In this document: one piece after another, positions 1 to 5,391 of the stretch
Layout of the letters: every line of letters begins with the position of its first letter
Numbering within the stretch: the stretch's first letter is position 1
Source: Altererythrobacter sp.
GTDB taxonomy: Bacteria > Pseudomonadota > Alphaproteobacteria > Sphingomonadales > Sphingomonadaceae
Length of the DNA stretch: 5,391 bases
Reading direction: 5' to 3'
NCBI GenBank assembly: GCA_023299945.1
Contig: JALZVZ010000193.1
Coordinates: 1 to 5,391, forward strand
The notes under the pieces: generated by a model
The model's input: the letters and a program-made list of their open reading frames with translations, nothing else
Told to the model about the DNA's origin: nothing
Databases searched by the model: none
Position numbers and translations under genes: made by a program

Positions 1-696
1 TTCGCCATAAGTGGTAGACGCCTGTTCGTAGCGTGTATCCTGCACAGCCTGCGGGTTTTGTTGAACCGTTTCACCGCGTTCGGCACGGTCCCATGCGGCG
101 GCATAGCGATCATCACTCCACTGGCGATTTTGCGCAGGGGCTGCTGAATTTTGCGCAGAGTAATTGCCGCCATAGGCGATATCTTCAATCTTGCCATTTT
201 GGTCGATCCGGCAAGAGAAGCTATCGCCATTATAAATCGTGCCGGTCACTTGCCAGCCCGATGCATTGCGGCTGACATTATCGACCTGGTCAACGCGCAC
301 ATCGCGCTCAATTGAGCCAACACAGCGCGAGACTGCGCCATCAATTCCCCGGGTCCCTTGCGTGTCGGCAGAACCGCGGCGCGGCGCGCTATCACGGGGA
401 TAATCGCGGGTTTCGCGGCGTTTGTTATTGTTTGATGCAGCACTGGCAATTGCGGCAATTGTTCCCAGCACCAAAATGCCGCCAATCACATCGCCTGCAT
501 CAACGCGGTTGCGGCGATAACGGCGCCCGCGATAATTGTCCGCATTGACTTCTTCCGCTTCAAAATCGCCGATCATATCCACTGGCACTTGCACATTGGT
601 GCGCGGCAAATCGGCCGCAAGCACTGGGCTGGCGGCCATAGAGGCAGCGGCGGCAAGGCCCAAAGAGGATGCGGAAACTTTGAAAAAATGGGCCAT
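1..696 (-). CDS. Exported small protein with glycine-zipper-like segment and two-Cys domain (3' end outside window)
   Basis: I do not recognise a named family. The frame is open for all 232 codons from the ATG at 696 to the window edge, so the C-terminus is missing. Residues 1-27 look like a Sec signal peptide (hydrophobic Ala/Leu core, V-L-A before the likely cut). A charged stretch follows, rich in Arg near 57-63, then RVDAGD (64-69) and a Gly/Ala/Ile hydrophobic stretch to about 88 that could be a membrane or glycine-zipper helix. Next is a small domain with Cys125 and Cys162, possibly a disulfide after export, a GW pair at 147-148 and a GKIEDIAYGG strand. From about 181 the chain is Gln/Ala/Asp-rich and low in complexity. 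The RVDAGD helix and Cys domain align with the product of the gene at 884-1438, so the two are paralogues. GAAAGG lies 12 bases before the ATG, a rather long Shine-Dalgarno spacing. The gene is separated from its paralogue by 187 bases containing a terminator-like hairpin, so it probably has its own promoter. Confidence 0.85.
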   Translation of the reverse strand, partial: MAHFFKVSASSLGLAAAASMAASPVLAADLPRTNVQVPVDMIGDFEAEEVNADNYRGRRYRRNRVDAGDVIGGILVLGTIAAIASAASNNNKRRETRDYPRDSAPRRGSADTQGTRGIDGAVSRCVGSIERDVRVDQVDNVSRNASGWQVTGTIYNGDSFSCRIDQNGKIEDIAYGGNYSAQNSAAPAQNRQWSDDRYAAAWDRAERGETVQQNPQAVQDTRYEQASTTYGE

Positions 697-719
697 GATA
701 CGTTGCGACCTTTCATAAA

Positions 720-748
720 ATTTTGAATATTGAGCAGCTTATGAGCAA
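720..748 (-). promoter_or_regulatory. Weak candidate sigma-70-type promoter for the gene at 1-696
   Basis: On the minus strand TTGCTC (748-743) is followed after 17 bases by CAAAAT (725-720). The match to TTGACA/TATAAT is 3/6 and 4/6. A start about 7 bases downstream would give a short leader carrying the GAAAGG ribosome site. The location fits, since it lies between the upstream terminator-like hairpin and the start codon. The motif match alone is weak. Confidence 0.25.
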
Positions 749-803
749 TGCTGCATGTCTTTAGGCTGAACCGAAAGTCTTGCAGGCCTCCCTCCCCGAT
801 CCA

Positions 804-835
804 CATAAGGAAACGCCGAGCATTGCTGCCCGGCG
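804..835 (-). terminator. Probable rho-independent terminator of the gene at 884-1438
   Basis: The arms 814-822 and 827-835 form a 9-position stem (CGCCG-x-GCA type) with one A/C mismatch and a 4-base loop. On the minus strand the stem is followed by TTTCCTT, a short, imperfect T-rich tail. It begins 49 bases past the stop codon of the minus-strand gene. The stem is GC-rich and convincing; the weak T-tract lowers confidence. Confidence 0.5.
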
Positions 836-838
836 CCC

Positions 839-859
839 CATCCCGGTGGTGGCGGGATG
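839..859 (-). other. Small perfect hairpin just after the stop of the gene at 884-1438
   Basis: CATCCCG (839-845) and CGGGATG (853-859) are perfect inverted repeats of 7 bases around a 7-base loop. It lies 24 bases past the stop codon and 3 bases ahead of the terminator-like hairpin at 814-835, so the transcript would end in two tandem hairpins. No T-tract follows, so it is more likely an mRNA 3'-end stabiliser or part of a compound terminator than a terminator by itself. Confidence 0.35.
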
Positions 860-883
860 ACTGTTTCGCTATTGAGTGAATGA

Positions 884-1438
884 TTACAGCCCGCGAATGC
901 CGCTATAATTTACGCCGGCCACGCGGCCATTTTCGATGTGGCAAGTGAACTTGCCCCGGTCGGCACGGTTACTATTTTTGTTGTAGCCATAACCGCGGTC
1001 ATCATGACGGTACCGGTCATTGTAACGGTGACCATTGTTTGCGCCGCGATAGCCGCGCGCTCCATCAACAACCAAGCGGCCTTTTACTTTCCAGCCATAG
1101 CGTGTGTTATCAACATCGCGGATTTGCGTGACATCAGCGAAGCGGTAGCCAGCACGTTTGGCCCGACCTTCAGCTGTACGGATACAGCGCTCCACTGCAG
1201 CACGAGGATTGCCCTGACGATAGTTGCTCTGACGATAATTGCGGTCATTATAGCCGCGCTTATTGCTTGCAGCGGAGGCCACAGCGGCAATGCCGCCCAG
1301 TATCAAAGCGCCCGCAATGATATCGCCTGCATCGACGCGGTTGCGGTCATTGTTCCGCGCCGCCGCCGGAGCAGCAGAAGTCATTGCCATCGCGCCAGCG
1401 GCGACAGTTCCAGCTATTGCTTTGGTAATGGTCTTCAT
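884..1438 (-). CDS. Exported small protein with glycine-zipper-like segment and two-Cys domain, paralogue of the gene at 1-696
   Basis: I do not recognise a named family. With the start at 1438 the product has 184 residues. Residues 1-27 form a clear Sec signal peptide (Lys at 2 and 6, Ala/Gly/Met core, APAAA before the cut). RVDAGD follows at 34-39, then a hydrophobic Gly/Ala/Ile segment (about 40-57) that could be a glycine-zipper membrane helix. A YRQSN/YRQGN repeat lies at 68-77. The last part is a small domain with Cys85 and Cys166, aligned with Cys125 and Cys162 of the neighbour, interrupted by an Asn/Arg/Tyr/Gly/His/Asp-rich insertion at about 127-160. The protein is strongly basic. 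The ATG at 1438 is preferred because AAGGA lies 8 bases before it. An in-frame ATG at 1447 overlaps that site, and the one at 1489 would put a polar extension before the signal peptide. The gap to the peptidase gene upstream is 157 bases. A cell-envelope protein is the likely role; a specific function cannot be given. Confidence 0.85.
   Translation of the reverse strand: MKTITKAIAGTVAAGAMAMTSAAPAAARNNDRNRVDAGDIIAGALILGGIAAVASAASNKRGYNDRNYRQSNYRQGNPRAAVERCIRTAEGRAKRAGYRFADVTQIRDVDNTRYGWKVKGRLVVDGARGYRGANNGHRYNDRYRHDDRGYGYNKNSNRADRGKFTCHIENGRVAGVNYSGIRGL
1211..1240 (-). repeat. Tandem 15-base repeat inside the gene at 884-1438
   Basis: Two adjacent 15-base units (1211-1225 and 1226-1240) agree at 13 of 15 positions and encode the peptide repeats YRQSN and YRQGN. 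It is a minor in-frame duplication in the low-complexity linker after the hydrophobic segment. Confidence 0.6.
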
Positions 1439-1446
1439 CAGTTTCA

Positions 1447-1451
1447 TCCTT
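1447..1451 (-). promoter_or_regulatory. Ribosome binding site that decides the start at 1438
   Basis: AAGGA on the minus strand lies 8 bases before the ATG at 1438. The same bases run into the upstream in-frame ATG at 1447, which therefore lacks room for a ribosome site. This favours the 184-residue product with the signal peptide beginning MKTITK. Confidence 0.6.
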
Positions 1452-1494
1452 GTGATTTGCGAAACCGGAACGGTGTGTCCCGATTGCAAGATCA

Positions 1495-1523
1495 GTTATA
1501 GATGAAGGGCTGTGAGGTAAGCC
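1495..1523 (-). promoter_or_regulatory. Weak candidate promoter for the gene at 884-1438
   Basis: TATAAC (1500-1495 on the minus strand) is a good -10 match (5/6). The hexamer 17 bases upstream, GGCTTA, is a poor -35. It lies in the 157-base gap after the peptidase gene and would give a leader of about 50 bases. It is offered only because of its position and the -10 match. Confidence 0.25.
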
Positions 1524-1543
1524 TGAATTCCTCCGTCAGACGC

Positions 1544-1573
1544 CGTTCAGTAAACTCGCACCTTTTCTGAACG
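1544..1573 (-). other. Inverted repeat in the gap after the prolyl oligopeptidase gene
   Basis: CGTTCAG (1544-1550) and CTGAACG (1567-1573) are perfect 7-base inverted repeats with a 16-base loop, 22 bases past the peptidase stop codon. No T-tract follows on the minus strand, so it is not a typical intrinsic terminator. It could be a weak terminator, an mRNA 3' structure, or an operator for the downstream small-protein gene. Confidence 0.3.
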
Positions 1574-1595
1574 CCTGGTCATCTGCCGAGGGGGA

Positions 1596-3758
1596 TCACT
1601 CTCCCTCTGGTACGGTCAAACCAGTGAATTTGGCCAGAAAAGAGAGCACATCTGCGCCCTCTTCAATCGCTTTGTCCGTCGGTTTGCCTGACCCATGACC
1701 GGCCCGCGTCTCAATCCGAATGATATGCGGCTTGTCACCAAGATCAGCGGCTTGCAATGCGGCGGCATATTTAAAGCTATGCGCAGGCACGACGCGGTCG
1801 TCAGTATCCGCCGTGGTCACCAGAACGGCAGGATATTGCGTGCCGGTCTTAATGTTGTGATAGGGCGAATAAGAGCGCAGCAGCTTCCAATCTTCCTCGC
1901 GGTCGGGATAGCCGTAATCATCCACCCAATAGCGGCCAGCGGTCCAACGATTAAACCGCAGCATATCCATTACGCCTACGGCCGCATGGGAGGCATTGAC
2001 CAGATCGGGGCGCTGATTGGTCACCGCCCCCACCAACAATCCGCCATTGGAGCCGCCTTGGATCGCGAGCCCATCGGGCGTGGTGTAGCCTTCCGCTTTC
2101 AAAAACTCGCCCGCAGCGATGAAATCATCAAAGCTGTTCTGCTTGTTCGCGCGCCGGCCGCCATCGTGCCATTCCTTGCCATATTCACCGCCGCCGCGAA
2201 TATTCGCCAGCGCGAATACGCCGCCTGCCTCCATCCAAGCCATCCGTGTGGCGGAAAAGCCGGGGGTGAGCGAAATATCAAATCCGCCATAACCATAGAG
2301 CAAGGTTGGCGCCGCCGTATTGGCCGCAGCCAATGATTTCTTGCGCACGATGAACATGGGTACTTTTGTGCCATCTTTCGACGCGAAGAAACGCTGCTCT
2401 ACCGCATAATCATCGGGATCAAAGGTGAGCTCTGGGCTGGCGAAGAGTGATGTTTCGCCCGTCTCCAAATTCAGCCGGTAAATCGAACTGGGTCGGTTAA
2501 AGCTGGTGTAGCTGTAGAATGTTTCAGGAATGCCCGCTTTGCCGCCAAAACCGCCCGCAGAGCCGAACGCGCCAAGCTCGATTTGACCGACTGGCTTGCC
2601 CTTCAAATCAAACAGAAGCGCATTGGAGGCCGCGTCCTTCAAATATTCGACCACCAGACGGCTGCCAACGATGGAAGCGCCAGCAATCGGCTCAGCCGTC
2701 TCTGCAATAAGCGTGGTCCATTCGGGCTTTTGCGCGTCCATATCAATCGCGACGATGCGGAATTTGGGCGCGCCTTGATTGGTGACGAAATACAAAGTGC
2801 CATCGACACTATCGATCAAATTCCACGCATGCTCAAAGCCGGTGACAAGCGGGATGGGCCTCCACCCTTGTGTGCCGCGCTTATCCAGATCGATTATGCT
2901 CACTTCTTGGCGCGCTTCTGTGCCTGTTCCGCTGGTTAGGACGAGCCAGCGCCCATCCTCTGTTGTCTGGGAAAAATGGCCGCGTTCTTTGTGGGCAGGT
3001 GTTGCGAACACTTGCTCATCTTCGCTTTGATCGGTGCCAATGCGGTGGAAATAGACCGTTTGGTTGAAATTTTGCGCTTGGAAATCCTGGCCTTCTTGCG
3101 GCTCTGGAAAGCGCGAATAGAAATAGCCTTCATTGCCGAGCCACGAAATGCCGGTGAACTTGGCCCAGCGCACTTCTTGGCTTTCAATTTCGCCGGTTTT
3201 GACATCGAGCACGCGGATGATACGCCAATCGGTCCCGCCATCCTGCACGCTGTAGGCCAGCTTCGATCCGTCTTCAGAGGCAACCCAGCCCGCCAGAGCG
3301 GTCGCGCCATCATCTGCCCATGCGTTGGGGTCGAGCAGCAGGCGGCGCTCCCCCTCTAGCCCGTCTTGCACGAACAATTGCGACTGGTTTTGCAGGCCGG
3401 AATTGCGGGTGTAAAAATAGCGGTCACCGGCTCTGCGCGGAATGCCAAAGCGTTCGAAATCGAGCAGACCGCCAATCTTTTCATTGAACCACGCATTGCC
3501 CTTAAGGCCTTCCAAATAGCCTTCTGTGACTGTGTTCTGGCGCGTCACCCAATCGGCGACTTCTTCATTGTTGCGCACATCTTCTTCTAGCCAGCGATAG
3601 GGGTCGGCAACTTCCTCACCAAAAAACGTTTCAACAATCGGATCGGTGCGGGTTTCAGGATATTGAGGCAAAGCTTCAGTCTCAGCAGATAGAGGGGCAG
3701 AAAAAGGGACAGCAAGGAGGCTTGCAGCAACAAGCGCCAGATAAGGTGCACGGATCAT
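1596..3758 (-). CDS. Prolyl oligopeptidase (prolyl endopeptidase), S9A family, exported
   Basis: This serine peptidase cleaves short peptides after proline. The product is 720 residues, the usual family length plus a signal peptide (1-25, ending P-L-S-A before ETEA), so it should act in the periplasm. After export comes the N-terminal arm of the catalytic domain, with the family-typical DPYRWLEE at 52-59. A seven-bladed beta-propeller follows (about 100-445), which in this family restricts access to short peptides. The rest is the alpha/beta-hydrolase domain. The catalytic triad is visible: Ser570 in GGSNGG, Asp653 in DTDDRVVP and His688 in AGHGSGKP. By alignment from memory with the porcine enzyme (Ser554/Asp641/His680), Tyr490 is the oxyanion Tyr, Trp611 the S1 proline-stacking Trp and Arg655 the substrate-binding Arg. 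No key residue is missing. No strong Shine-Dalgarno precedes the ATG, but the signal peptide fixes the start well. The serine hydrolase gene ends 54 bases upstream with no terminator visible between them, so the two are probably co-transcribed. Family assignment is very secure; the natural substrate is not known. Confidence 0.97.
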   Translation of the reverse strand: MIRAPYLALVAASLLAVPFSAPLSAETEALPQYPETRTDPIVETFFGEEVADPYRWLEEDVRNNEEVADWVTRQNTVTEGYLEGLKGNAWFNEKIGGLLDFERFGIPRRAGDRYFYTRNSGLQNQSQLFVQDGLEGERRLLLDPNAWADDGATALAGWVASEDGSKLAYSVQDGGTDWRIIRVLDVKTGEIESQEVRWAKFTGISWLGNEGYFYSRFPEPQEGQDFQAQNFNQTVYFHRIGTDQSEDEQVFATPAHKERGHFSQTTEDGRWLVLTSGTGTEARQEVSIIDLDKRGTQGWRPIPLVTGFEHAWNLIDSVDGTLYFVTNQGAPKFRIVAIDMDAQKPEWTTLIAETAEPIAGASIVGSRLVVEYLKDAASNALLFDLKGKPVGQIELGAFGSAGGFGGKAGIPETFYSYTSFNRPSSIYRLNLETGETSLFASPELTFDPDDYAVEQRFFASKDGTKVPMFIVRKKSLAAANTAAPTLLYGYGGFDISLTPGFSATRMAWMEAGGVFALANIRGGGEYGKEWHDGGRRANKQNSFDDFIAAGEFLKAEGYTTPDGLAIQGGSNGGLLVGAVTNQRPDLVNASHAAVGVMDMLRFNRWTAGRYWVDDYGYPDREEDWKLLRSYSPYHNIKTGTQYPAVLVTTADTDDRVVPAHSFKYAAALQAADLGDKPHIIRIETRAGHGSGKPTDKAIEEGADVLSFLAKFTGLTVPEGE

Positions 3759-3812
3759 AGGGTCGAAAACTCGCTTGGATTTTGAAAGATTACTCGCTGA
3801 TTTTACGCGCGA

Positions 3813-5204
3813 TTACAGCGCCGCCAACACATCGCGGGTAAAGGCGATAATGTCAAAGCGTGCAGCGCCCGGGTCCTCGCCGCGGCGCACAATGACGACA
3901 TTTTTGCTCGGCACGATAACGATATATTGCCCGCGGCGGCCCGCTGCATAAAACGTATCTTTGGGCACGCCTTCTGAATTGTTCATCAACCAAAAGCCCG
4001 CGCCATAGCCGACGGGGCGCCCTTCGGGTTGCGGGCCGCTGGGGCTGGAGACATATTCGCGCCAATTTTCGGGAAGCAAACGCTCCTCATTCTCGGCGCC
4101 TTTATTGATGACGCCATCATCGAGATAGAGCTGACCCAATTTTGCCAAATCGCGGGCAGTTGACCACACCTGACTGGAGAGGATGTAATCCCCGCGAATA
4201 TCGGTTTCGGCCACGGTGTGCCGCATGCCCAGTTTTTCGAAGATTTCAGACGGTTTGTAATAGCTGATATAATTGTCGATCGCTTTCACCGCCATCAGCG
4301 TATCATTATTCGCATAGCGAAATGTGCTGCCCGGCTTATGGATCAGCGGCCAGCCGGTTGCCGTTTCATTGACGGTGGAACCGCCCCAATAGAGCCCCAG
4401 ACTGCGGTTGCCCGGCGTGTCTGTATAACGCCCCGATGCCATGCGCAGCAGATGATCCAGAGTGATCGCATTGCGCGGCTCTGCCCGCCCGCCCTGCCGC
4501 CAATAATTGAGGCCGATGGGCTCATTTACATCCGCTTCGCCTTCTTGAACGGCGACACCGACCAAGGTTGCAGCAATGCTTTTGGCGACCGACCATGTGC
4601 GCTGGGGGGAAATTCGCGAGAAGCCATCTGCGTATTGCTCCCCAATAAGACGACCCTCGCGCTGAACAACGATTGCAGTTGTCCGCCCCGCCCCTTTAAA
4701 TGCGCTAGTCACAGTTGGGCCAAGAGCTCTCAAATCGTCAGAAAAGCCAGGCACACTCGGTGGTGGTGGTGCTTCGCTCTTGTCCATTTCAATCGCTTGA
4801 TCTGGCTGACTCCAACTTTCAGGCGTCCCAATAGGCAATGCTGAGCAGCCGCTTTCCGCAAAATAGGCAGCAATGCGCGGGGGCATATCTGCGTCCCAAT
4901 CAACCGCAACATGCGCGATTTGTCCCGTGGGCCGCCGGACGATTTCATACTCAAGCTCACCCACAATTGCATCGAGCGGTTTCTGGATGCCTTGAAGTTC
5001 CCACTGCTCCACACTTTCCGGCGTGCGCTTTGCGCCGTTCTTCTCCGCATTGCCAATCGCACTGCACAGCATCAGAGCCTTATAACCAGCGGCCAGAGCG
5101 CGGTCATATTTGCCATCAAGCTGATCTTGCGCAGATTGCGCCGCAGCTGGTGATGATAGGGTGAGCGCGGCAGTGGTGGCTGCGGCGAAAAACGTCTTTC
5201 TCAT
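3813..5204 (-). CDS. Exported serine hydrolase, beta-lactamase (class C) / 6-aminohexanoate-dimer hydrolase fold
   Basis: The product is a 463-residue penicillin-recognising-type serine hydrolase. Residues 1-22 are a Sec signal peptide (Arg-Lys, Ala/Thr/Leu core, PAAA before the cut), so it acts in the periplasm or outside. Residues about 25-140 form an extra N-terminal domain with GYKALMLCS (Cys47) and ESGCSALP (Cys120), which may form a disulfide. A Pro-rich linker (145-152) leads to the catalytic domain. The S-x-x-K motif is S205-V-A-K208 in TWSVAKS, and the Y-x-N motif is Y297-A-N299. The usual third motif (K-T-G or H-x-G) appears as G422-R-R-G-Q426 before a strand ending IVIVPSKNVVIVRRG. 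These features fit the EstB/NylB-like branch of the beta-lactamase superfamily, whose members cleave esters, amides or small peptides. A resistance beta-lactamase is unlikely. No Shine-Dalgarno precedes the ATG, although the signal peptide supports this start. The gene begins 27 bases after the upstream terminator and is probably the first of a two-gene unit with the prolyl oligopeptidase. Substrate unknown. Confidence 0.9.
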   Translation of the reverse strand: MRKTFFAAATTAALTLSSPAAAQSAQDQLDGKYDRALAAGYKALMLCSAIGNAEKNGAKRTPESVEQWELQGIQKPLDAIVGELEYEIVRRPTGQIAHVAVDWDADMPPRIAAYFAESGCSALPIGTPESWSQPDQAIEMDKSEAPPPPSVPGFSDDLRALGPTVTSAFKGAGRTTAIVVQREGRLIGEQYADGFSRISPQRTWSVAKSIAATLVGVAVQEGEADVNEPIGLNYWRQGGRAEPRNAITLDHLLRMASGRYTDTPGNRSLGLYWGGSTVNETATGWPLIHKPGSTFRYANNDTLMAVKAIDNYISYYKPSEIFEKLGMRHTVAETDIRGDYILSSQVWSTARDLAKLGQLYLDDGVINKGAENEERLLPENWREYVSSPSGPQPEGRPVGYGAGFWLMNNSEGVPKDTFYAAGRRGQYIVIVPSKNVVIVRRGEDPGAARFDIIAFTRDVLAAL

Positions 5205-5211
5205 GGGCGCG

Positions 5212-5240
5212 AGTGTAAGCCCGCCAGCCCAAAAGAAAAG
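5212..5240 (-). promoter_or_regulatory. Speculative promoter with -10 box immediately before the serine hydrolase start
   Basis: TACACT (5217-5212 on the minus strand) matches the -10 consensus at 4 of 6 and lies 7 bases before the ATG, so transcription could start at or next to the start codon (leaderless mRNA). The hexamer 17 bases upstream, CTTTTC, lies in the terminator tail and is not a real -35. It is supported mainly by the absence of a Shine-Dalgarno and the short gap. Confidence 0.15.
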
Positions 5241-5265
5241 GGCCAGCAGATCGCTCTGCCAGCCC
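5231..5265 (-). terminator. Strong rho-independent terminator of the upstream gene
   Basis: On the minus strand the RNA folds as an 11-base-pair stem (arms 5265-5255 and 5250-5240, including one U-G and one G-U pair) closed by a GCGA tetraloop of the GNRA type. The tail UUUUCUUUU follows (5239-5231). It lies 28 bases past the stop codon at 5293. Stem, loop and tail are all textbook. Confidence 0.9.
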
Positions 5266-5292
5266 CCTCAATGTCGTTGGTCGAATTTAAGC

Positions 5293-5391
5293 TTACGCGG
5301 TTGCTTCAGCCAATTCTTCTTCTTCTACATGCATGACAGGGCCGCTGTCTTGGCCCTTGGCGTCTTCGTCGCGGTCAACCAATTCAATGAT
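5293..5391 (-). CDS. C-terminal end of an unidentified protein with acidic tail (5' part outside window)
   Basis: The last 32 codons of a minus-strand gene enter at the window edge (frame from 5391) and end in TAA at 5295-5293; a second in-frame TAA follows two codons later. The visible end begins IIELVDRDEDAKG and finishes with VEEEELAEATA, which is strongly acidic (EEEE run). Such tails occur on soluble cytoplasmic proteins of many kinds, so no function can be assigned. The reading is supported by the intrinsic terminator 28 bases downstream, by the same orientation as all neighbours, and by an even codon pattern. Confidence 0.7.
   Translation of the reverse strand: MIELVDRDEDAKGQDSGPVMHVEEEELAEATA

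Noticed and set aside
1439..1489. Longer starts at 1489 and 1447 for the small-protein gene
   Set aside because: The 1489 start would put polar residues ahead of a signal peptide. The 1447 ATG overlaps the AAGGA site, which is well spaced for the 1438 ATG.
938..1501. Open plus-strand frame of 187 codons opposite the small-protein gene
   Set aside because: The minus-strand frame has a signal peptide, a ribosome site and a clear paralogue next door. The plus-strand translation is an Ile/Val/Ala-rich shadow with no ribosome site or motif.
1448..1595. EcfG-type (GGAAC...GTT) stress promoter before the small-protein gene
   Set aside because: The only GGAAC in this gap (1468-1472) is on the plus strand, pointing away from the gene, and the next GTT is 23 bases away, outside the usual 16-17 spacing.
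1695..2336. Open plus-strand frame of 213 codons opposite the prolyl oligopeptidase gene
   Set aside because: It overlaps the catalytic domain of a highly conserved enzyme in antisense and shows no recognisable motif, so it is a shadow of biased codon use.
1596..3758. Lasso-peptide isopeptidase (S9-related enzymes occur beside lasso peptide clusters in sphingomonads)
   Set aside because: The sequence matches canonical prolyl oligopeptidase around the triad and the proline pocket. No lasso precursor, cyclase, protease or TonB receptor gene is present in the window.
4218..4844. Open plus-strand frame of 208 codons opposite the serine hydrolase gene
   Set aside because: It is antisense to the S-x-x-K and Y-x-N region of a well-supported gene, and the translation has a Cys/Arg/Pro-rich, non-protein-like composition.
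3813..5204. Antibiotic-resistance class C beta-lactamase
   Set aside because: The third motif K-T-G is absent (G-R-R-G-Q instead), Y-A-N replaces Y-S-N and there is an additional N-terminal domain. The closer fit is the esterase/amide-hydrolase branch.

Overview
All genes in this window lie on the minus strand. The base composition (moderately GC-rich), the Ala-rich Sec signal peptides and the gene content suggest an alphaproteobacterium, most likely of the Sphingomonadales (Erythrobacter/Sphingomonas-like). That placement is an inference from protein style, not from a marker gene.

Reading in the direction of transcription, from right to left: (1) 5391-5293 is the last 32 codons of an unidentified protein with an acidic C-terminus, closed by a strong rho-independent terminator at 5265-5231. 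(2) 5204-3813 encodes an exported serine hydrolase of the class C beta-lactamase / 6-aminohexanoate-dimer hydrolase fold, with an extra N-terminal domain. (3) After only 54 bases, 3758-1596 encodes an exported prolyl oligopeptidase (family S9A) with an intact catalytic triad. (4) 1438-884 encodes a small exported protein with a glycine-zipper-like hydrophobic segment, a two-cysteine domain and an Asn/Arg/Tyr/Gly-rich insertion. (5) A terminator-like hairpin follows, and 696-1 holds the start of a paralogue of gene 4, cut by the window edge.

The two hydrolases probably form a co-transcribed pair acting on peptides or amides in the periplasm. This rests on spacing and signal peptides; no shared substrate can be read from the sequence. 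The two small proteins are clearly homologous (shared RVDAGD motif, shared hydrophobic stretch, two aligned cysteines) and look like a local duplication. Their function is unknown.

No RNA gene, CRISPR array, insertion sequence, phage gene or defence system was seen. No intergenic stretch exceeds about 190 bases. The most interesting non-coding structure is the 88-base gap before the serine hydrolase. The terminator's distal arm there can also pair with a second copy of the proximal arm just upstream of the start codon, which is an attenuator-like arrangement. On the whole this is an ordinary chromosomal region, with a few points worth checking.
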